NCBI RefSeq assembly: GCF_006148925.1
Contig: NZ_VAWB01000002.1
Span: 248,001-312,000 of the forward strand
DNA: 64,000 bases
Source: Hyunsoonleella aestuarii
GTDB lineage: Bacteria > Bacteroidota > Bacteroidia > Flavobacteriales > Flavobacteriaceae
Direction: 5' to 3'
The translations under genes and the position numbers were made by a program. Below the pieces are notes generated by a model. That model searched no databases and was not told where the DNA came from. It worked only from the letters and a program-made list of their open reading frames with translations. Positions 36,962 to 46,282 of this stretch are shown piece by piece; within the stretch, counting starts at the first letter, position 1, and each line of letters begins with the position of its first letter.

Positions 36962-37780
36962 ATGAAAGATACTTTCAACTTAAAACTTCATAATTCTAAT
37001 TTACATGGTAAATATTGGACTACCGATGAAGTTAAAAGTGTGGTGGTGCTAATTCATGGCATGGGAGAACATATACAACGCTATGAGAAATCAGTCATTA
37101 AACATTTGGTAGAAAATGGCTTCGCTGTGGTTGCTTGCGATTTATTTGGACATGGAAAAAGTGAAGGCAAACGTGGATATGCATCAAGTTACGATTCACT
37201 TTTGGATTTAGTAGGAGCTACTATTGACAAAGCTCAAGAGATATTTCCTAATAAAAAGAGTATACTCTATGGGCACAGCTTAGGTGGGAATCTTGTGATT
37301 AATTATGTCTTGAGAAGGCAGACAAATGTGAAAGGAATCATCTTATCAAGTCCATTTTTAAAATTGGCTTTTCAACCTCCAAAGTGGAAAGTGCATTTGG
37401 GTAAATTGTTGCTTAAATTTGCGCCTAAAATTACACTTTCAAATGAAATCGATCCAAGTAAAATTTCTAGGGAGCTCAATGAGGTAAAGCGATATCTGGC
37501 TGATCCTTTAATTCATAATAAAGTGAGTCCTATTTACGCTTTTCCTATTATGGATGCGGGTAAATGGGCAATTGAAAATGCGAATCACCTAAAAATAAAA
37601 ACCTTAGTACTACATGGCACTGGTGACAATCTTATTGATTACAATGGTAGTAAAACCTTTGTCGGTAAAGCAAAATTTGCTGAATTAAAGTTGTTCGAAA
37701 ATGGCTTTCATGAATTACATCACGACTTATGTAGAAAGGAATTCATTGAAACTGTTTTAAATTGGCTTAACAAGCATTAG
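36962..37780 (+). CDS. alpha/beta hydrolase (lysophospholipase/monoacylglycerol-lipase-like)
   Basis: A 272-aa serine hydrolase. The nucleophile elbow is YGHSLGG (about residues 99-105), the oxyanion segment is HGMGEHIQRYE, and the catalytic His is in NGFHELHHD near the C-terminus, preceded by Asp in LHGTGDNLID. This set is characteristic of Hydrolase_4 (PldB/monoacylglycerol lipase type). It starts 3 bp after pabB and ends 9 bp before tilS, so it belongs to the same operon, though no metabolic link is evident. Confidence 0.87.
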   Translation: MKDTFNLKLHNSNLHGKYWTTDEVKSVVVLIHGMGEHIQRYEKSVIKHLVENGFAVVACDLFGHGKSEGKRGYASSYDSLLDLVGATIDKAQEIFPNKKSILYGHSLGGNLVINYVLRRQTNVKGIILSSPFLKLAFQPPKWKVHLGKLLLKFAPKITLSNEIDPSKISRELNEVKRYLADPLIHNKVSPIYAFPIMDAGKWAIENANHLKIKTLVLHGTGDNLIDYNGSKTFVGKAKFAELKLFENGFHELHHDLCRKEFIETVLNWLNKH

Positions 37781-37789
37781 ATTTGTGAA

Positions 37790-39100
37790 ATGCTCAATAG
37801 CTTTAGAGATCATATACATTCAAAATTCCCCTTTCTTAAAGAGAGTAAAATCCTTGTGGCAGTTTCTGGTGGGATTGATAGTGTTGTTTTAACACATTTG
37901 TGCCATAAAGCTAATCTTAATATTGCTTTGGCACATTGCAATTTTAATTTACGTGGTGATGAAAGTGATGCCGATGAAGATTTCGTAATTGAACTTGCTG
38001 AAAATTTAGATTTAGAAGTATTTGCGCAACGCTTTGATACCAATAAATATGCCGAAGACAACAAGCGTTCCATCCAAATGGCGGCACGCGAGTTGCGTTA
38101 CAATTGGTTTAGTGAATTAGCAGAGCAATTACAATTCGATTATATTTTAACCGCACATCATGCAGATGATAATTTAGAGACGTTTTTAATCAATTTTACT
38201 CGAGGAACAGGTTTGGAAGGATTAACGGGAATCCCAGAAGTAAACGCAAAATTTGTGCGCCCGTTATTACCATTTTCTAGTGAAAGTATTGAGTATTATG
38301 CCAAAGCGAATCATATAAAATGGCGTGATGATAGCAGTAACAAATCGGTTAAATACCTACGGAATAAACTACGACATGAAGTAGTGCCCATTTTAAAGGA
38401 GATTAATCCAAGTTTGTTGCAAAGTTTTCAATCTACATTAGAGAATTTAAATGGTACAGCGGATATTGTTGAAGAAAGCACCAATGACGTATTAAAGCGT
38501 GCCATTGCCTCTAGAGATGAAAATCATATAGCTTTTAAAATTTCAGAATTCAAAAAAGTGAACAACCCAAAAGCTTATTTATTTGAGGTATTTAAAAGCT
38601 TTGGTTTTTCAGAATGGAACGATATGGTAGATTTATTAGATGCAGAAACAGGTAAGCAGGTTTTGTCTAACACCCATCGCCTTATTAAGAACCGAGAACA
38701 TTTATTATTAAGTACTATTTCATCTGGTGAAAGTGAGATTATTTCAATTGTTAAAGGCGAAAAAGAAAAGCAAACACCGTTTGGAGTTGTTTGTTTTGAA
38801 GATGTGGCTGATGTTACGGATGTAAATGAAAATGAAATTTTTGTGGATAAAGACAAACTCAAATTTCCTTTAGAATTAAGAAAAAGTCAAGAAGGGGATG
38901 TCTTTTATCCTATTGGGATGAGAGGTAAAAAGAAACTGAGTAAGTATTTTAAGGATGAAAAATTTTCGCTACTAGATAAAGAGAATACATGGTTATTGTG
39001 TTCGGGAGATGACATTGTCTGGGTTGTTAACCATAGAGCCGATGATAGATTTAAGGTTGAATCTGGTACTAATCAAATTTTTAAAATAGAATTGAAATAA
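37790..39100 (+). CDS. tilS: tRNA(Ile)-lysidine synthetase
   Basis: A 436-aa N-type ATP pyrophosphatase that turns C34 of tRNA-Ile(CAU) into lysidine. The PP-loop is VAVSGGIDS (23-31), followed by [24 protein letters not shown] and [12 protein letters not shown], all diagnostic. The C-terminal domain ends KESGT-like with [15 protein letters not shown] (domain TilS_C). The gene is essential in almost all bacteria. Its stop is at 39098-39100, and the adenine deaminase frame starts on its last base if the upstream start is used. Confidence 0.93.
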   Translation: MLNSFRDHIHSKFPFLKESKILVAVSGGIDSVVLTHLCHKANLNIALAHCNFNLRGDESDADEDFVIELAENLDLEVFAQRFDTNKYAEDNKRSIQMAARELRYNWFSELAEQLQFDYILTAHHADDNLETFLINFTRGTGLEGLTGIPEVNAKFVRPLLPFSSESIEYYAKANHIKWRDDSSNKSVKYLRNKLRHEVVPILKEINPSLLQSFQSTLENLNGTADIVEESTNDVLKRAIASRDENHIAFKISEFKKVNNPKAYLFEVFKSFGFSEWNDMVDLLDAETGKQVLSNTHRLIKNREHLLLSTISSGESEIISIVKGEKEKQTPFGVVCFEDVADVTDVNENEIFVDKDKLKFPLELRKSQEGDVFYPIGMRGKKKLSKYFKDEKFSLLDKENTWLLCSGDDIVWVVNHRADDRFKVESGTNQIFKIELK

Positions 39101-39102
39101 TG

Positions 39103-39130
39103 CTGTCATTCCTGCTGATGCAGGAATCCA
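39103..39130. repeat. short palindromic REP-like element
   Basis: CTGTCATTCCTGC TGAT GCAGGAATCC: the arms ATTCCTGC (39108-39115) and GCAGGAAT (39120-39127) are a perfect 8-bp inverted repeat. It resembles, from memory, a GTCATTCCTGC...GCAGGAATC repeat scattered in Flavobacteria and many other genomes. It lies between the tilS stop and the likely ade start. Confidence 0.6.
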
Positions 39131-39135
39131 TAAAT

Positions 39136-40758
39136 ATGAAACTCCAAGGTCAAATAGTCGATATAGAAAACAAACGGATTTACAAAGGTGAAATTACTTT
39201 TGAAAATGGAAAGATTGTATCTATTGAAGAAAAAGATCACGACGTGAAACATTATATTCTACCCGGGTTTGTAGATGCCCATATTCATATTGAAAGTTCC
39301 ATGTTAGTGCCATCTGAATTTGCTAGAATAGCTGTAAAACATGGTACAGTTGCCACAGTTTCCGATCCACATGAAATAGCAAATGTATTAGGTGTTCCAG
39401 GGGTTGAATTTATGATTGAAAATGGGAAAGAAGTCCCGTTTAAATTTAACTTTGGTGCACCGTCATGCGTTCCTGCAACTAATTTTGAATCAGCTGGAGC
39501 AAAAATTGATGCTCAGGACATAAAAGAACTTCTTCAAAACCAAGACATCAAATACCTAGCGGAAATGATGAATTATCCTGGAGTAATTTTTGATGATGAA
39601 GAAGTTTTAAAGAAAATAGTTTGGGCCAAACATTTTAATAAGCCTGTTGATGGTCATGCTCCGGGAGTGAGAGGGGAGGATTTAACCAAATATATCAAGG
39701 CAGGAATTTCAACAGATCATGAATGTTTCACCTTTGATGAAGCTTTAGAAAAACTTCAAAAAGGGATGAAGATTCTCATTCGGGAAGGAAGTGCGGCTAA
39801 AAATTTTGATGCACTAATCGATTTGCTACCGGAATATTATGAAGATATGATGTTCTGTAGTGATGATAAACATCCGGACGATTTAATAGTTGGTCATATC
39901 AATCAACTTTGTGCTAGAGGCGTGTCAAAAGATGTTGATGTGTTTAAGGTATTGCAAGCTGCTTGCGTTAATCCTGTAAAGCACTACGATTTGAATGTTG
40001 GTTTGCTTTCAATTGGTGATGCAGCAGATTTTATTGTGGTCGAAAATTTAACCAATTTTAAAACATTGAAAACTTACATTGACGGAAAGTTGGTTTATAC
40101 GAAAGGGGAATCATTAATTAAGTCAGTGCCTTTTAAAAATTTAAACAATTTTAATTGTCAAAAGAAACTAGTAACAGATTTTAAGGTTGAATCTTTAGCG
40201 AAAAAAATTAAAGTTATTGAAGCCTTAGAGGGACAATTAATTACCAATGAAATTATTGCCGAGGCTACCGTTGAAAAAGGTAATCTAATTTCAAATACCA
40301 AAAAAGATGTTCTTAAGATGACGGTCGTAAACCGTTATCAAAACCAAAAACCAGCATTCGCTTTTATTAAAAATTTTGGATTAAAGGAAGGTGCCATAGC
40401 GTCATCTGTTGGTCATGATTCTCATAATATTATTGCCGTTGGAGTTTCAGATGAAGCTATTTGTAAAGCAGTAAATTTAATTATTGAAAATAAAGGAGGT
40501 ATTTGTGCTGTTTCTGATTCCGAAGAAAGCGTTGTTCCTCTTCCAGTAGCAGGAATTATGAGTGATAAAGATGGAGCAACTATTGGAAAGCAATATGCTG
40601 AATTGGACGCATTTGCAAAACAGTTAGGAACCGAATTATATGCTCCTTACATGACCTTATCTTTCATGGCGTTACTGGTTATCCCTTCACTAAAATTGAG
40701 TGATAAAGGATTGTTTGACGGCTCCAAGTTTGACTTTACTCCTTTAGAATTTGAGTAA
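39136..40758 (+). CDS. ade: adenine deaminase
   Basis: A 540-aa amidohydrolase of the AdeC type that turns adenine into hypoxanthine. The metal-binding motif is [11 protein letters not shown], with further signatures [65 protein letters not shown] and [16 protein letters not shown] chose the ATG at 39136 (MKLQGQIVD) over an in-frame ATG at 39100, because the extra 12 codons are made from the palindromic repeat and do not look like protein. Confidence 0.9.
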   Translation: MKLQGQIVDIENKRIYKGEITFENGKIVSIEEKDHDVKHYILPGFVDAHIHIESSMLVPSEFARIAVKHGTVATVSDPHEIANVLGVPGVEFMIENGKEVPFKFNFGAPSCVPATNFESAGAKIDAQDIKELLQNQDIKYLAEMMNYPGVIFDDEEVLKKIVWAKHFNKPVDGHAPGVRGEDLTKYIKAGISTDHECFTFDEALEKLQKGMKILIREGSAAKNFDALIDLLPEYYEDMMFCSDDKHPDDLIVGHINQLCARGVSKDVDVFKVLQAACVNPVKHYDLNVGLLSIGDAADFIVVENLTNFKTLKTYIDGKLVYTKGESLIKSVPFKNLNNFNCQKKLVTDFKVESLAKKIKVIEALEGQLITNEIIAEATVEKGNLISNTKKDVLKMTVVNRYQNQKPAFAFIKNFGLKEGAIASSVGHDSHNIIAVGVSDEAICKAVNLIIENKGGICAVSDSEESVVPLPVAGIMSDKDGATIGKQYAELDAFAKQLGTELYAPYMTLSFMALLVIPSLKLSDKGLFDGSKFDFTPLEFE

Positions 40759-40794
40759 ATCAAAATAACTATTTCTAAAACAATTGACGAAATC

Positions 40795-41751
40795 ATGCCA
40801 GTAATCGAATCCAAATATACCCCCCCTTTTTATTTTAAAAACGGTTTTATTTCTACGGTTTATTCTGGCTTAATTAGACGAGTTTCATTAAAACAAGAAC
40901 GAGAGCGTATTACTCTAAGTGATGGTGACTTCTTAGATTTAGATTGGAGCTATTCAAAAAAAGAATCTAGTAAACTCATTATACTTTTGCATGGGTTAGA
41001 AGGTAATGGTCAACGTCCCTATATAACTGGTGCTGCGAAGTTGTTCAATGAAAGTAAGACAGATGCGGTATGTGTAAATTTTAGAGGCTGCAGTGGTGAA
41101 GAAAATCGATTTTATTACAGTTATCATTCTGGAGCGACTCAAGATTTAGTTGAGGTGATTGAACATGCAATATTCAATAAGAACTATTCAGAAATTTATT
41201 TAAAAGGAATCAGTTTGGGAGCAAATATTATTTTAAAATATTTGGGGGAACGTGAGGAAATACCAAATCAAATAAAGGCAGCAATAGCTGTATCAGCGCC
41301 ATGTTGTTTAAAAGGGGCATCAGAAGAATTACATACTTTTAAGAATAAACTTTACCACGATTTGTTTTTAAAAGATTTGGTAAAAAGACTTAAATTAAAA
41401 CAAGAACGATTTCCTGAAATGATAACTAAAAAGGAAGTTAATTCTATAAAGAAGTTAATTGATTTGGATAACTTATATACTGCCAGAGCACATGGATTTA
41501 ACGATGCTATAGATTATTATGAAAAATGTAGTAGTCACCAATTTCTTCATAATATCAAAGTGCCAACTTTAATAATTAATGCTTTAAATGATTCATTTTT
41601 ATCTCCAGAATGTTATCCAGTTAAGAAAGCCAAAAAAAATCCTAACTTGTTTTTAGAAATGCCAAAGTACGGAGGGCATTCTGGATTTATTGATAAGGCA
41701 AATGTTTATTACAACGAGAATAGAGCTCTTGAATTTATTTCAAAAGGATAA
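40795..41751 (+). CDS. alpha/beta hydrolase, YheT-like
   Basis: A 318-aa serine hydrolase of the COG0429 (YheT) group. It has LLHGLEGNGQRPYI, CVNFRGCSGEENRFYYSYHSG, the nucleophile elbow KGISLGANIIL (about residue 143), the Asp in NALNDSFLSPE, and the His in PKYGGHSGFID. Members hydrolyse short-chain or aromatic esters, but the natural substrate is not known. It follows ade by 36 bp on the same strand. Confidence 0.85.
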   Translation: MPVIESKYTPPFYFKNGFISTVYSGLIRRVSLKQERERITLSDGDFLDLDWSYSKKESSKLIILLHGLEGNGQRPYITGAAKLFNESKTDAVCVNFRGCSGEENRFYYSYHSGATQDLVEVIEHAIFNKNYSEIYLKGISLGANIILKYLGEREEIPNQIKAAIAVSAPCCLKGASEELHTFKNKLYHDLFLKDLVKRLKLKQERFPEMITKKEVNSIKKLIDLDNLYTARAHGFNDAIDYYEKCSSHQFLHNIKVPTLIINALNDSFLSPECYPVKKAKKNPNLFLEMPKYGGHSGFIDKANVYYNENRALEFISKG

Positions 41752-41859
41752 AATTGGATTAGTCTAGGTGTTATTTGTTTAAGTTAACCCTGTGTTAAAA
41801 TATTAAGTTAGTTAAAAAGTCAAGACTAAATTTAATATCTTAATAGCAAAATACAGATT

Positions 41860-42321
41860 ATGCCAACATTTAACTTAAAAATCAACAACGAAACACATTC
41901 TGTCGAGGCAGATATGGATACACCACTATTATGGGTGTTGCGAGATAAAATTAACTTGGTAGGTACTAAATTTGGATGTGGAATTGGCCAATGTGGCTCT
42001 TGTACCGTTCATGTAGATGGTAATGCTATGAGAAGTTGTCTTTTACAAGTATCGCAAGCGGAAGGAATGGATATTACTACTATTGAAGGTCTTTCAGAAA
42101 ATGGAGATCATGTTGTTCAACAAGCGTGGAAAGAAGTGGATGTCCCGCAGTGCGGTTATTGTCAAGCCGGACAAATAATGACAGCTTCTGCATTTTTGAA
42201 CAATAATCCAAACCCTTCAGAATCTGAAATTCGAAACGCTATGCATGGCAATATTTGTAGATGTGCAGCATATAATAGTATTGAAGAGGCAGTAAAATTA
42301 GCCTCAGAAAAATTAAGTTAA
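41860..42321 (+). CDS. (2Fe-2S) iron-sulfur subunit of molybdenum hydroxylase (IorA-like)
   Basis: A 153-aa protein with two [2Fe-2S] domains of the xanthine oxidase family. The plant-ferredoxin-type cluster is bound by FGCGIGQCGSC plus a later Cys (MRSCLL), and the helical cluster by QCGYCQAGQIM and NICRCAAY. The small size and the direct pairing with a Tat-type large subunit match isoquinoline 1-oxidoreductase-like enzymes (electron transfer to a cytochrome rather than to FAD). It starts 20 bp before the large subunit gene. Confidence 0.92.
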   Translation: MPTFNLKINNETHSVEADMDTPLLWVLRDKINLVGTKFGCGIGQCGSCTVHVDGNAMRSCLLQVSQAEGMDITTIEGLSENGDHVVQQAWKEVDVPQCGYCQAGQIMTASAFLNNNPNPSESEIRNAMHGNICRCAAYNSIEEAVKLASEKLS

Positions 42322-42341
42322 CCTATAAAAAATTAAAAACA

Positions 42342-44561
42342 ATGACACCTTCAAAAAAACTAACTTTCAGTAGAAGATCGTTCTTAAAAACTTCTGCCTT
42401 AGCAGGTGGAGGGATAATTATAGGTTTTAACTTATTCAATTCATGTAAGTCTGATGTGAAACCAGCGATTGATTTAAGTCAATTAAATTATAACGATTTT
42501 AATGCCTTCATAAAAATTTCACCAGAAGGAAAAGTAACAATTTTTTCACCGAACCCAGAAATTGGTCAAGGTGTAAAAACGTCAATGCCGATGATTATTG
42601 CAGAGGAACTTGAAGTTGCATGGGAAGATGTTTATGTGGTGCAAGCACCTTTAGATACAGCGAATTATAACCGCCAAGTTGCAGGTGGTAGTCAATCTAT
42701 ACGTCATGGTTGGACGGCATTACGTCAAACTGGAGCTACGGCAAAACAAATGTTGGTTAATGCAGCTGCCGCTAAATGGGGTGTTGATGCCTCCGAATGC
42801 TCTGTTAAGGAAGGAGTTATAAGTAACGCCAAAGGCGAAACCTTTAATTACGGCGATGTTGTTAATGAAGCGGCAACACTAGAAATTCCAGAGGAGGTAA
42901 GTTTAAAAGATCCAAATGATTTTACAATTATAGGTCAAGGAAAAGGAAATGTCGATATAGACAGAATAATTACGGGCAAACCTTTATTTGGTTTAGATTA
43001 TAAGGTAGAAGGGATGCTCTACGCCTCAGTTTTAAGACCGCCAGCATTTGGTCAAAAATTAGAATCTTATGATGCATCTGCAGCAAAATCTTTACCTGGT
43101 GTTGTTGATGTTATAACAATTGGCAAGAAGGTAAGAGCGTATAACGAAGCTGGAAATAGAAATTGGTCTATGGTAATGAGTGATTCAGATAAAGTTGTCG
43201 TTATTGCAAAAACAACTTGGGATGCTTTTAAAGGAAAAAAAGCTCTAAAAGCTGTTTGGAAAACGGATACTCCATTAGAAAGTACAGAAAAGCACGATGA
43301 AATTTTAAATGGTTTATTAACAGGTAAAGAATTTAATACCAGAAGAAAAGATGGTGATGTAGCAAAAGCTTTTGCTAACGCTGATAAGGTAATTGAACGG
43401 GTTTATGAATCACCCTTTTTACCGCATAATACTTTAGAACCAATGAATTTCTTTGCAGATGTTACAGATGAAAAAGTGAATTTGGTTGGTCCTGTTCAAA
43501 CTCCTGAATCTGCCCAAAAGGTTGTTGCTGACTTGTTAGGAAGAGATATTGAGACAGTTTCTGTCGATATGACAAGAATGGGTGGTGGATTTGGACGACG
43601 CCTTTATGGTGATTTTGTATATGAGGCAGCAGAAATTTCAGATGCCATTAGAAAGCCAATTAAAATGGTGTCTTCACGTGAAGACGATATGACTACTGGA
43701 GTTTATCGACCTGCTATTAAGTATAGAATAGCCGCGTCGATAAAAGATGGGAAGTTAACTGGGTATCATTTAAAAGAAGCTGCTGTTAACTCCAATATGT
43801 ATGGGCTAATTCCTAATTTCTTTCCAGCAGGAGCAGTCGAAAATTATCAGGTAGACACCGCTAATTACCGGAGTAACATTACTACAGGTGCTTGGAGAGC
43901 TCCTTACACAAACTTTTTGGCAAGTGCAGAGCAGAGTTTCTTTGACGAATTAGCAGAGGAATTAGGTGTAGATAGAGTTAAGTTACACATGGATTTATTA
44001 GAGAATGTAAAAAACAATCCAGATCCAAAAATAGAATACAGTCCAGAGCGTTTACAAGGCGTTTTGAAATTGGCCGTTGAAAAATCGAATTGGGGAAAAT
44101 CCGAAAGTGGTGTTTACCAAGGATTGTCTGTTTATTATTGCCATAACACGCATGTTGCAGAAGTAGCCGATATAACAATGGAAAATGGAATACCAAGCGT
44201 TAAAAAAGTGACTTGTGCTATAGATTGTGGTATTGTTATTAATCCTTTGGGAGCTATGAATCAGTGTAAAGGAGGCGTACTTGATGGTATTGGTCATGCT
44301 ATGTACTCGGATTTTGGCTTCAGTAATGGAGTTCCACAGTCTAATAATTTCAATTCATATCAGCTTATCAGAATGGGACAAACACCTAAGGTGGATATTC
44401 ATTTTATAGAGAATGATATTGATCCAACGGGACTTGGAGAGCCAACGTTGCCTCCGGTTGGAGCTGCGGTGGCAAATGCCATTTACAAGGCTACAGGTAA
44501 GCGTTTAACAAAACAGCCTTACATGAGTAATATGAATGTTGAAGAGAAGATTTTAGGTTAA
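42342..44561 (+). CDS. molybdopterin-binding large subunit of molybdenum hydroxylase (IorB-like)
   Basis: A 739-aa xanthine-dehydrogenase-family subunit. The N-terminus is a Tat signal (RRSFLKTSALAGGG from Arg11-Arg12) leading to FNSCKS, where Cys35 could be a lipidation site, though the lipobox is weak. The aldehyde-oxidase-type domains follow, with MGGGFGRRLYGDF (Mo-cofactor loop) and, near the C-terminus, GLGEPTLPPVGAA, in which Glu is the catalytic base in this family. The enzyme is probably periplasmic and hydroxylates a N-heterocycle or an aldehyde; the substrate is not identifiable. Confidence 0.9.
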   Translation: MTPSKKLTFSRRSFLKTSALAGGGIIIGFNLFNSCKSDVKPAIDLSQLNYNDFNAFIKISPEGKVTIFSPNPEIGQGVKTSMPMIIAEELEVAWEDVYVVQAPLDTANYNRQVAGGSQSIRHGWTALRQTGATAKQMLVNAAAAKWGVDASECSVKEGVISNAKGETFNYGDVVNEAATLEIPEEVSLKDPNDFTIIGQGKGNVDIDRIITGKPLFGLDYKVEGMLYASVLRPPAFGQKLESYDASAAKSLPGVVDVITIGKKVRAYNEAGNRNWSMVMSDSDKVVVIAKTTWDAFKGKKALKAVWKTDTPLESTEKHDEILNGLLTGKEFNTRRKDGDVAKAFANADKVIERVYESPFLPHNTLEPMNFFADVTDEKVNLVGPVQTPESAQKVVADLLGRDIETVSVDMTRMGGGFGRRLYGDFVYEAAEISDAIRKPIKMVSSREDDMTTGVYRPAIKYRIAASIKDGKLTGYHLKEAAVNSNMYGLIPNFFPAGAVENYQVDTANYRSNITTGAWRAPYTNFLASAEQSFFDELAEELGVDRVKLHMDLLENVKNNPDPKIEYSPERLQGVLKLAVEKSNWGKSESGVYQGLSVYYCHNTHVAEVADITMENGIPSVKKVTCAIDCGIVINPLGAMNQCKGGVLDGIGHAMYSDFGFSNGVPQSNNFNSYQLIRMGQTPKVDIHFIENDIDPTGLGEPTLPPVGAAVANAIYKATGKRLTKQPYMSNMNVEEKILG

Positions 44562-44580
44562 AAATTTTAATTAGTTTAAG

Positions 44581-44610
44581 AAAAGAGCTTTTGTATTTGA
44601 AGCTCTTTTT
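44581..44610 (+). terminator. hairpin between large-subunit gene and xdhC
   Basis: AAAAGAGCTT (44581-44590), 9-nt loop, AAGCTCTTTT (44600-44609), a perfect 10-bp stem continuing into T residues. The next gene starts only 11 bp later, so it may act as an internal attenuator rather than a full stop. Confidence 0.75.
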
Positions 44611-44620
44611 AATTTAAATA

Positions 44621-45637
44621 ATGACACACGAATTTAAATTAATAATAGAAGAAGCAATAAAAGCTAAAACAGGTGGGTTAAAATCTGTTTTGGCTTCGGT
44701 TGTTGATTTAGATGGATCTTCATATCGAAGACCAGGGGTACGCATGTTAATTTTGGAGGATGACACCATGATTGGAGCAGTGAGCGGTGGGTGCGTTGAA
44801 AAAGAAGTGCTATTGCAAGCGCAATCTGTTTTCAAAACAGGAAAATCTAAAATGATGACTTACGATGGTCGTTACCGATTAGGGTGCGAAGGTGTTCTCT
44901 ACATTTTGTTGGAAGCGGTTAATTTTGATACTACTTCTGAAACCTCTTTTTTCAAATGTTTGAATGAAAGAAAATCGTTTGAAGTTATCTCGCATTATAA
45001 AAAGAAAGAAGGTGTTTTTGAAGGTTTAGGTTCTGAGGTTAAAATTGGTAATATTGGTTTTTCCATATCTTTAAGAAGTTCAAAAACAGAAGGTGATTTA
45101 ATTTTTCATCAAAAGATGCCTCCGTGTTTTAAATTAATAATAATTGGTGCAGAACATGATGCTGTTCAATTATGTAAATATGCAGCTTTAACAGGCTGGG
45201 AGGTAACGGTTGTGGCAGGAATCTCAGAGTCTAAGTCTTTAGATAATTTTCCAGGAGCAAAAGTTTTAATACCAACAACACCAGAGGATTTGGATATTTC
45301 ATCTGTTGATAATCAAACTGCCATCGTTTTGATGACGCATAATTTTGCTTACGATTTACGTCATTTGGTAGCTTTAAAAGACACAAACCCTAGTTACATA
45401 GGGCTTCTAGGACCAACAAAAAGACGTGAAGATTTATTGTCTCAATTTATAGAATATTGTCCAGAGGTTTCGGATCAGTTTTTAGAAGTTATTCATGGAC
45501 CTGCGGGTTTAAATATTGGTTCCGAAACACCCCAAGAAATAGCTATATCAATTGTTTCTGAGATTTTGGCAGTATCTAGAAAACGCAATCCAATGTTTCT
45601 TAGTAAAAAAACAGGGAGTATTCATTCGAAACATTAA
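44621..45637 (+). CDS. XdhC family Mo-cofactor maturation/insertion protein
   Basis: A 338-aa protein with an N-terminal XdhC/CoxI domain (SVVDLDGSSYRRPGVRMLI, GAVSGGCVEKEV) and a C-terminal Rossmann domain (LIIIGAEHDAVQLC, VLMTHNFAYDL, YIGLLGPTKRR, IHGPAGLNIGS). XdhC proteins bind, sulfurate and insert molybdenum cofactor into xanthine-dehydrogenase-family enzymes, here most likely the IorAB-like enzyme upstream. Its stop is followed by the MocA-like gene within 3 bp. Confidence 0.9.
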   Translation: MTHEFKLIIEEAIKAKTGGLKSVLASVVDLDGSSYRRPGVRMLILEDDTMIGAVSGGCVEKEVLLQAQSVFKTGKSKMMTYDGRYRLGCEGVLYILLEAVNFDTTSETSFFKCLNERKSFEVISHYKKKEGVFEGLGSEVKIGNIGFSISLRSSKTEGDLIFHQKMPPCFKLIIIGAEHDAVQLCKYAALTGWEVTVVAGISESKSLDNFPGAKVLIPTTPEDLDISSVDNQTAIVLMTHNFAYDLRHLVALKDTNPSYIGLLGPTKRREDLLSQFIEYCPEVSDQFLEVIHGPAGLNIGSETPQEIAISIVSEILAVSRKRNPMFLSKKTGSIHSKH

Positions 45638-45640
45638 ACC

Positions 45641-46252
45641 TTGTCTCAATCTTCAAATATCATAATAGCCATTTTAGCAGCTGGAGCCTCAACTAGAATG
45701 GGAAGTCCTAAACAACTTTTAAATTGGGGAGAAAAAACGATAATTAATCATTCTATTTCTACTGCCAGAAACACGTTAGCTAAAGAAGTTATAGTTGTTC
45801 TTGGTGCAAATAATGAAACCGTTAAGTCTCATGTAATAGATAATTCGGTTTCAATTGTTGTAAATAAAAATTGGAAAGAAGGTCTTGGGAAATCAATTGC
45901 TCATTCTGCCGAGTACGTCTTAAATTCTTATGAAAATTTTGATGGACTTTTAATTGTTTTAGCTGACCAACCTTTGGTGACAAGTGAGTATTTAGATGAC
46001 ATCATTAAAGCATTCTGTCCAAATAAAAATGAAATTATTGCTACTTTATATAACCAAGATAAAGTAGGAGTGCCTACCTTATTCGATAATGCATATTTTA
46101 ATGATTTAGCACAATTATCTGGTGATGAAGGAGCAAAGTCTATTTTAAAAAAGTACATGGACTTTGTAAAGGTTCTTTGTCCAGATTTTGAAAATTTGGA
46201 TATTGATACTAAAGCTCAATATGAAATACTTAGAAATAAGGTTTCTAAATAA
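45641..46252 (+). CDS. molybdenum cofactor cytidylyltransferase-like protein (MocA)
   Basis: A 203-aa nucleotidyltransferase of the MobA/MocA type. The NTP-binding signature is LAAGASTRMGSPKQLL, followed by IVLADQPLVTSEYL and GVPTLFD. MocA adds CMP to Mo-molybdopterin, consistent with a xanthine-oxidase-family client. The start is TTG at 45641. The xdhC stop codon lies in frame 6 bases earlier, and the first ATG is the Met inside the signature itself, so ATG is ruled out. Confidence 0.87.
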   Translation: MSQSSNIIIAILAAGASTRMGSPKQLLNWGEKTIINHSISTARNTLAKEVIVVLGANNETVKSHVIDNSVSIVVNKNWKEGLGKSIAHSAEYVLNSYENFDGLLIVLADQPLVTSEYLDDIIKAFCPNKNEIIATLYNQDKVGVPTLFDNAYFNDLAQLSGDEGAKSILKKYMDFVKVLCPDFENLDIDTKAQYEILRNKVSK

Positions 46253-46282
46253 TATTATTCCCGTTATTTCTTATATTAGAGT

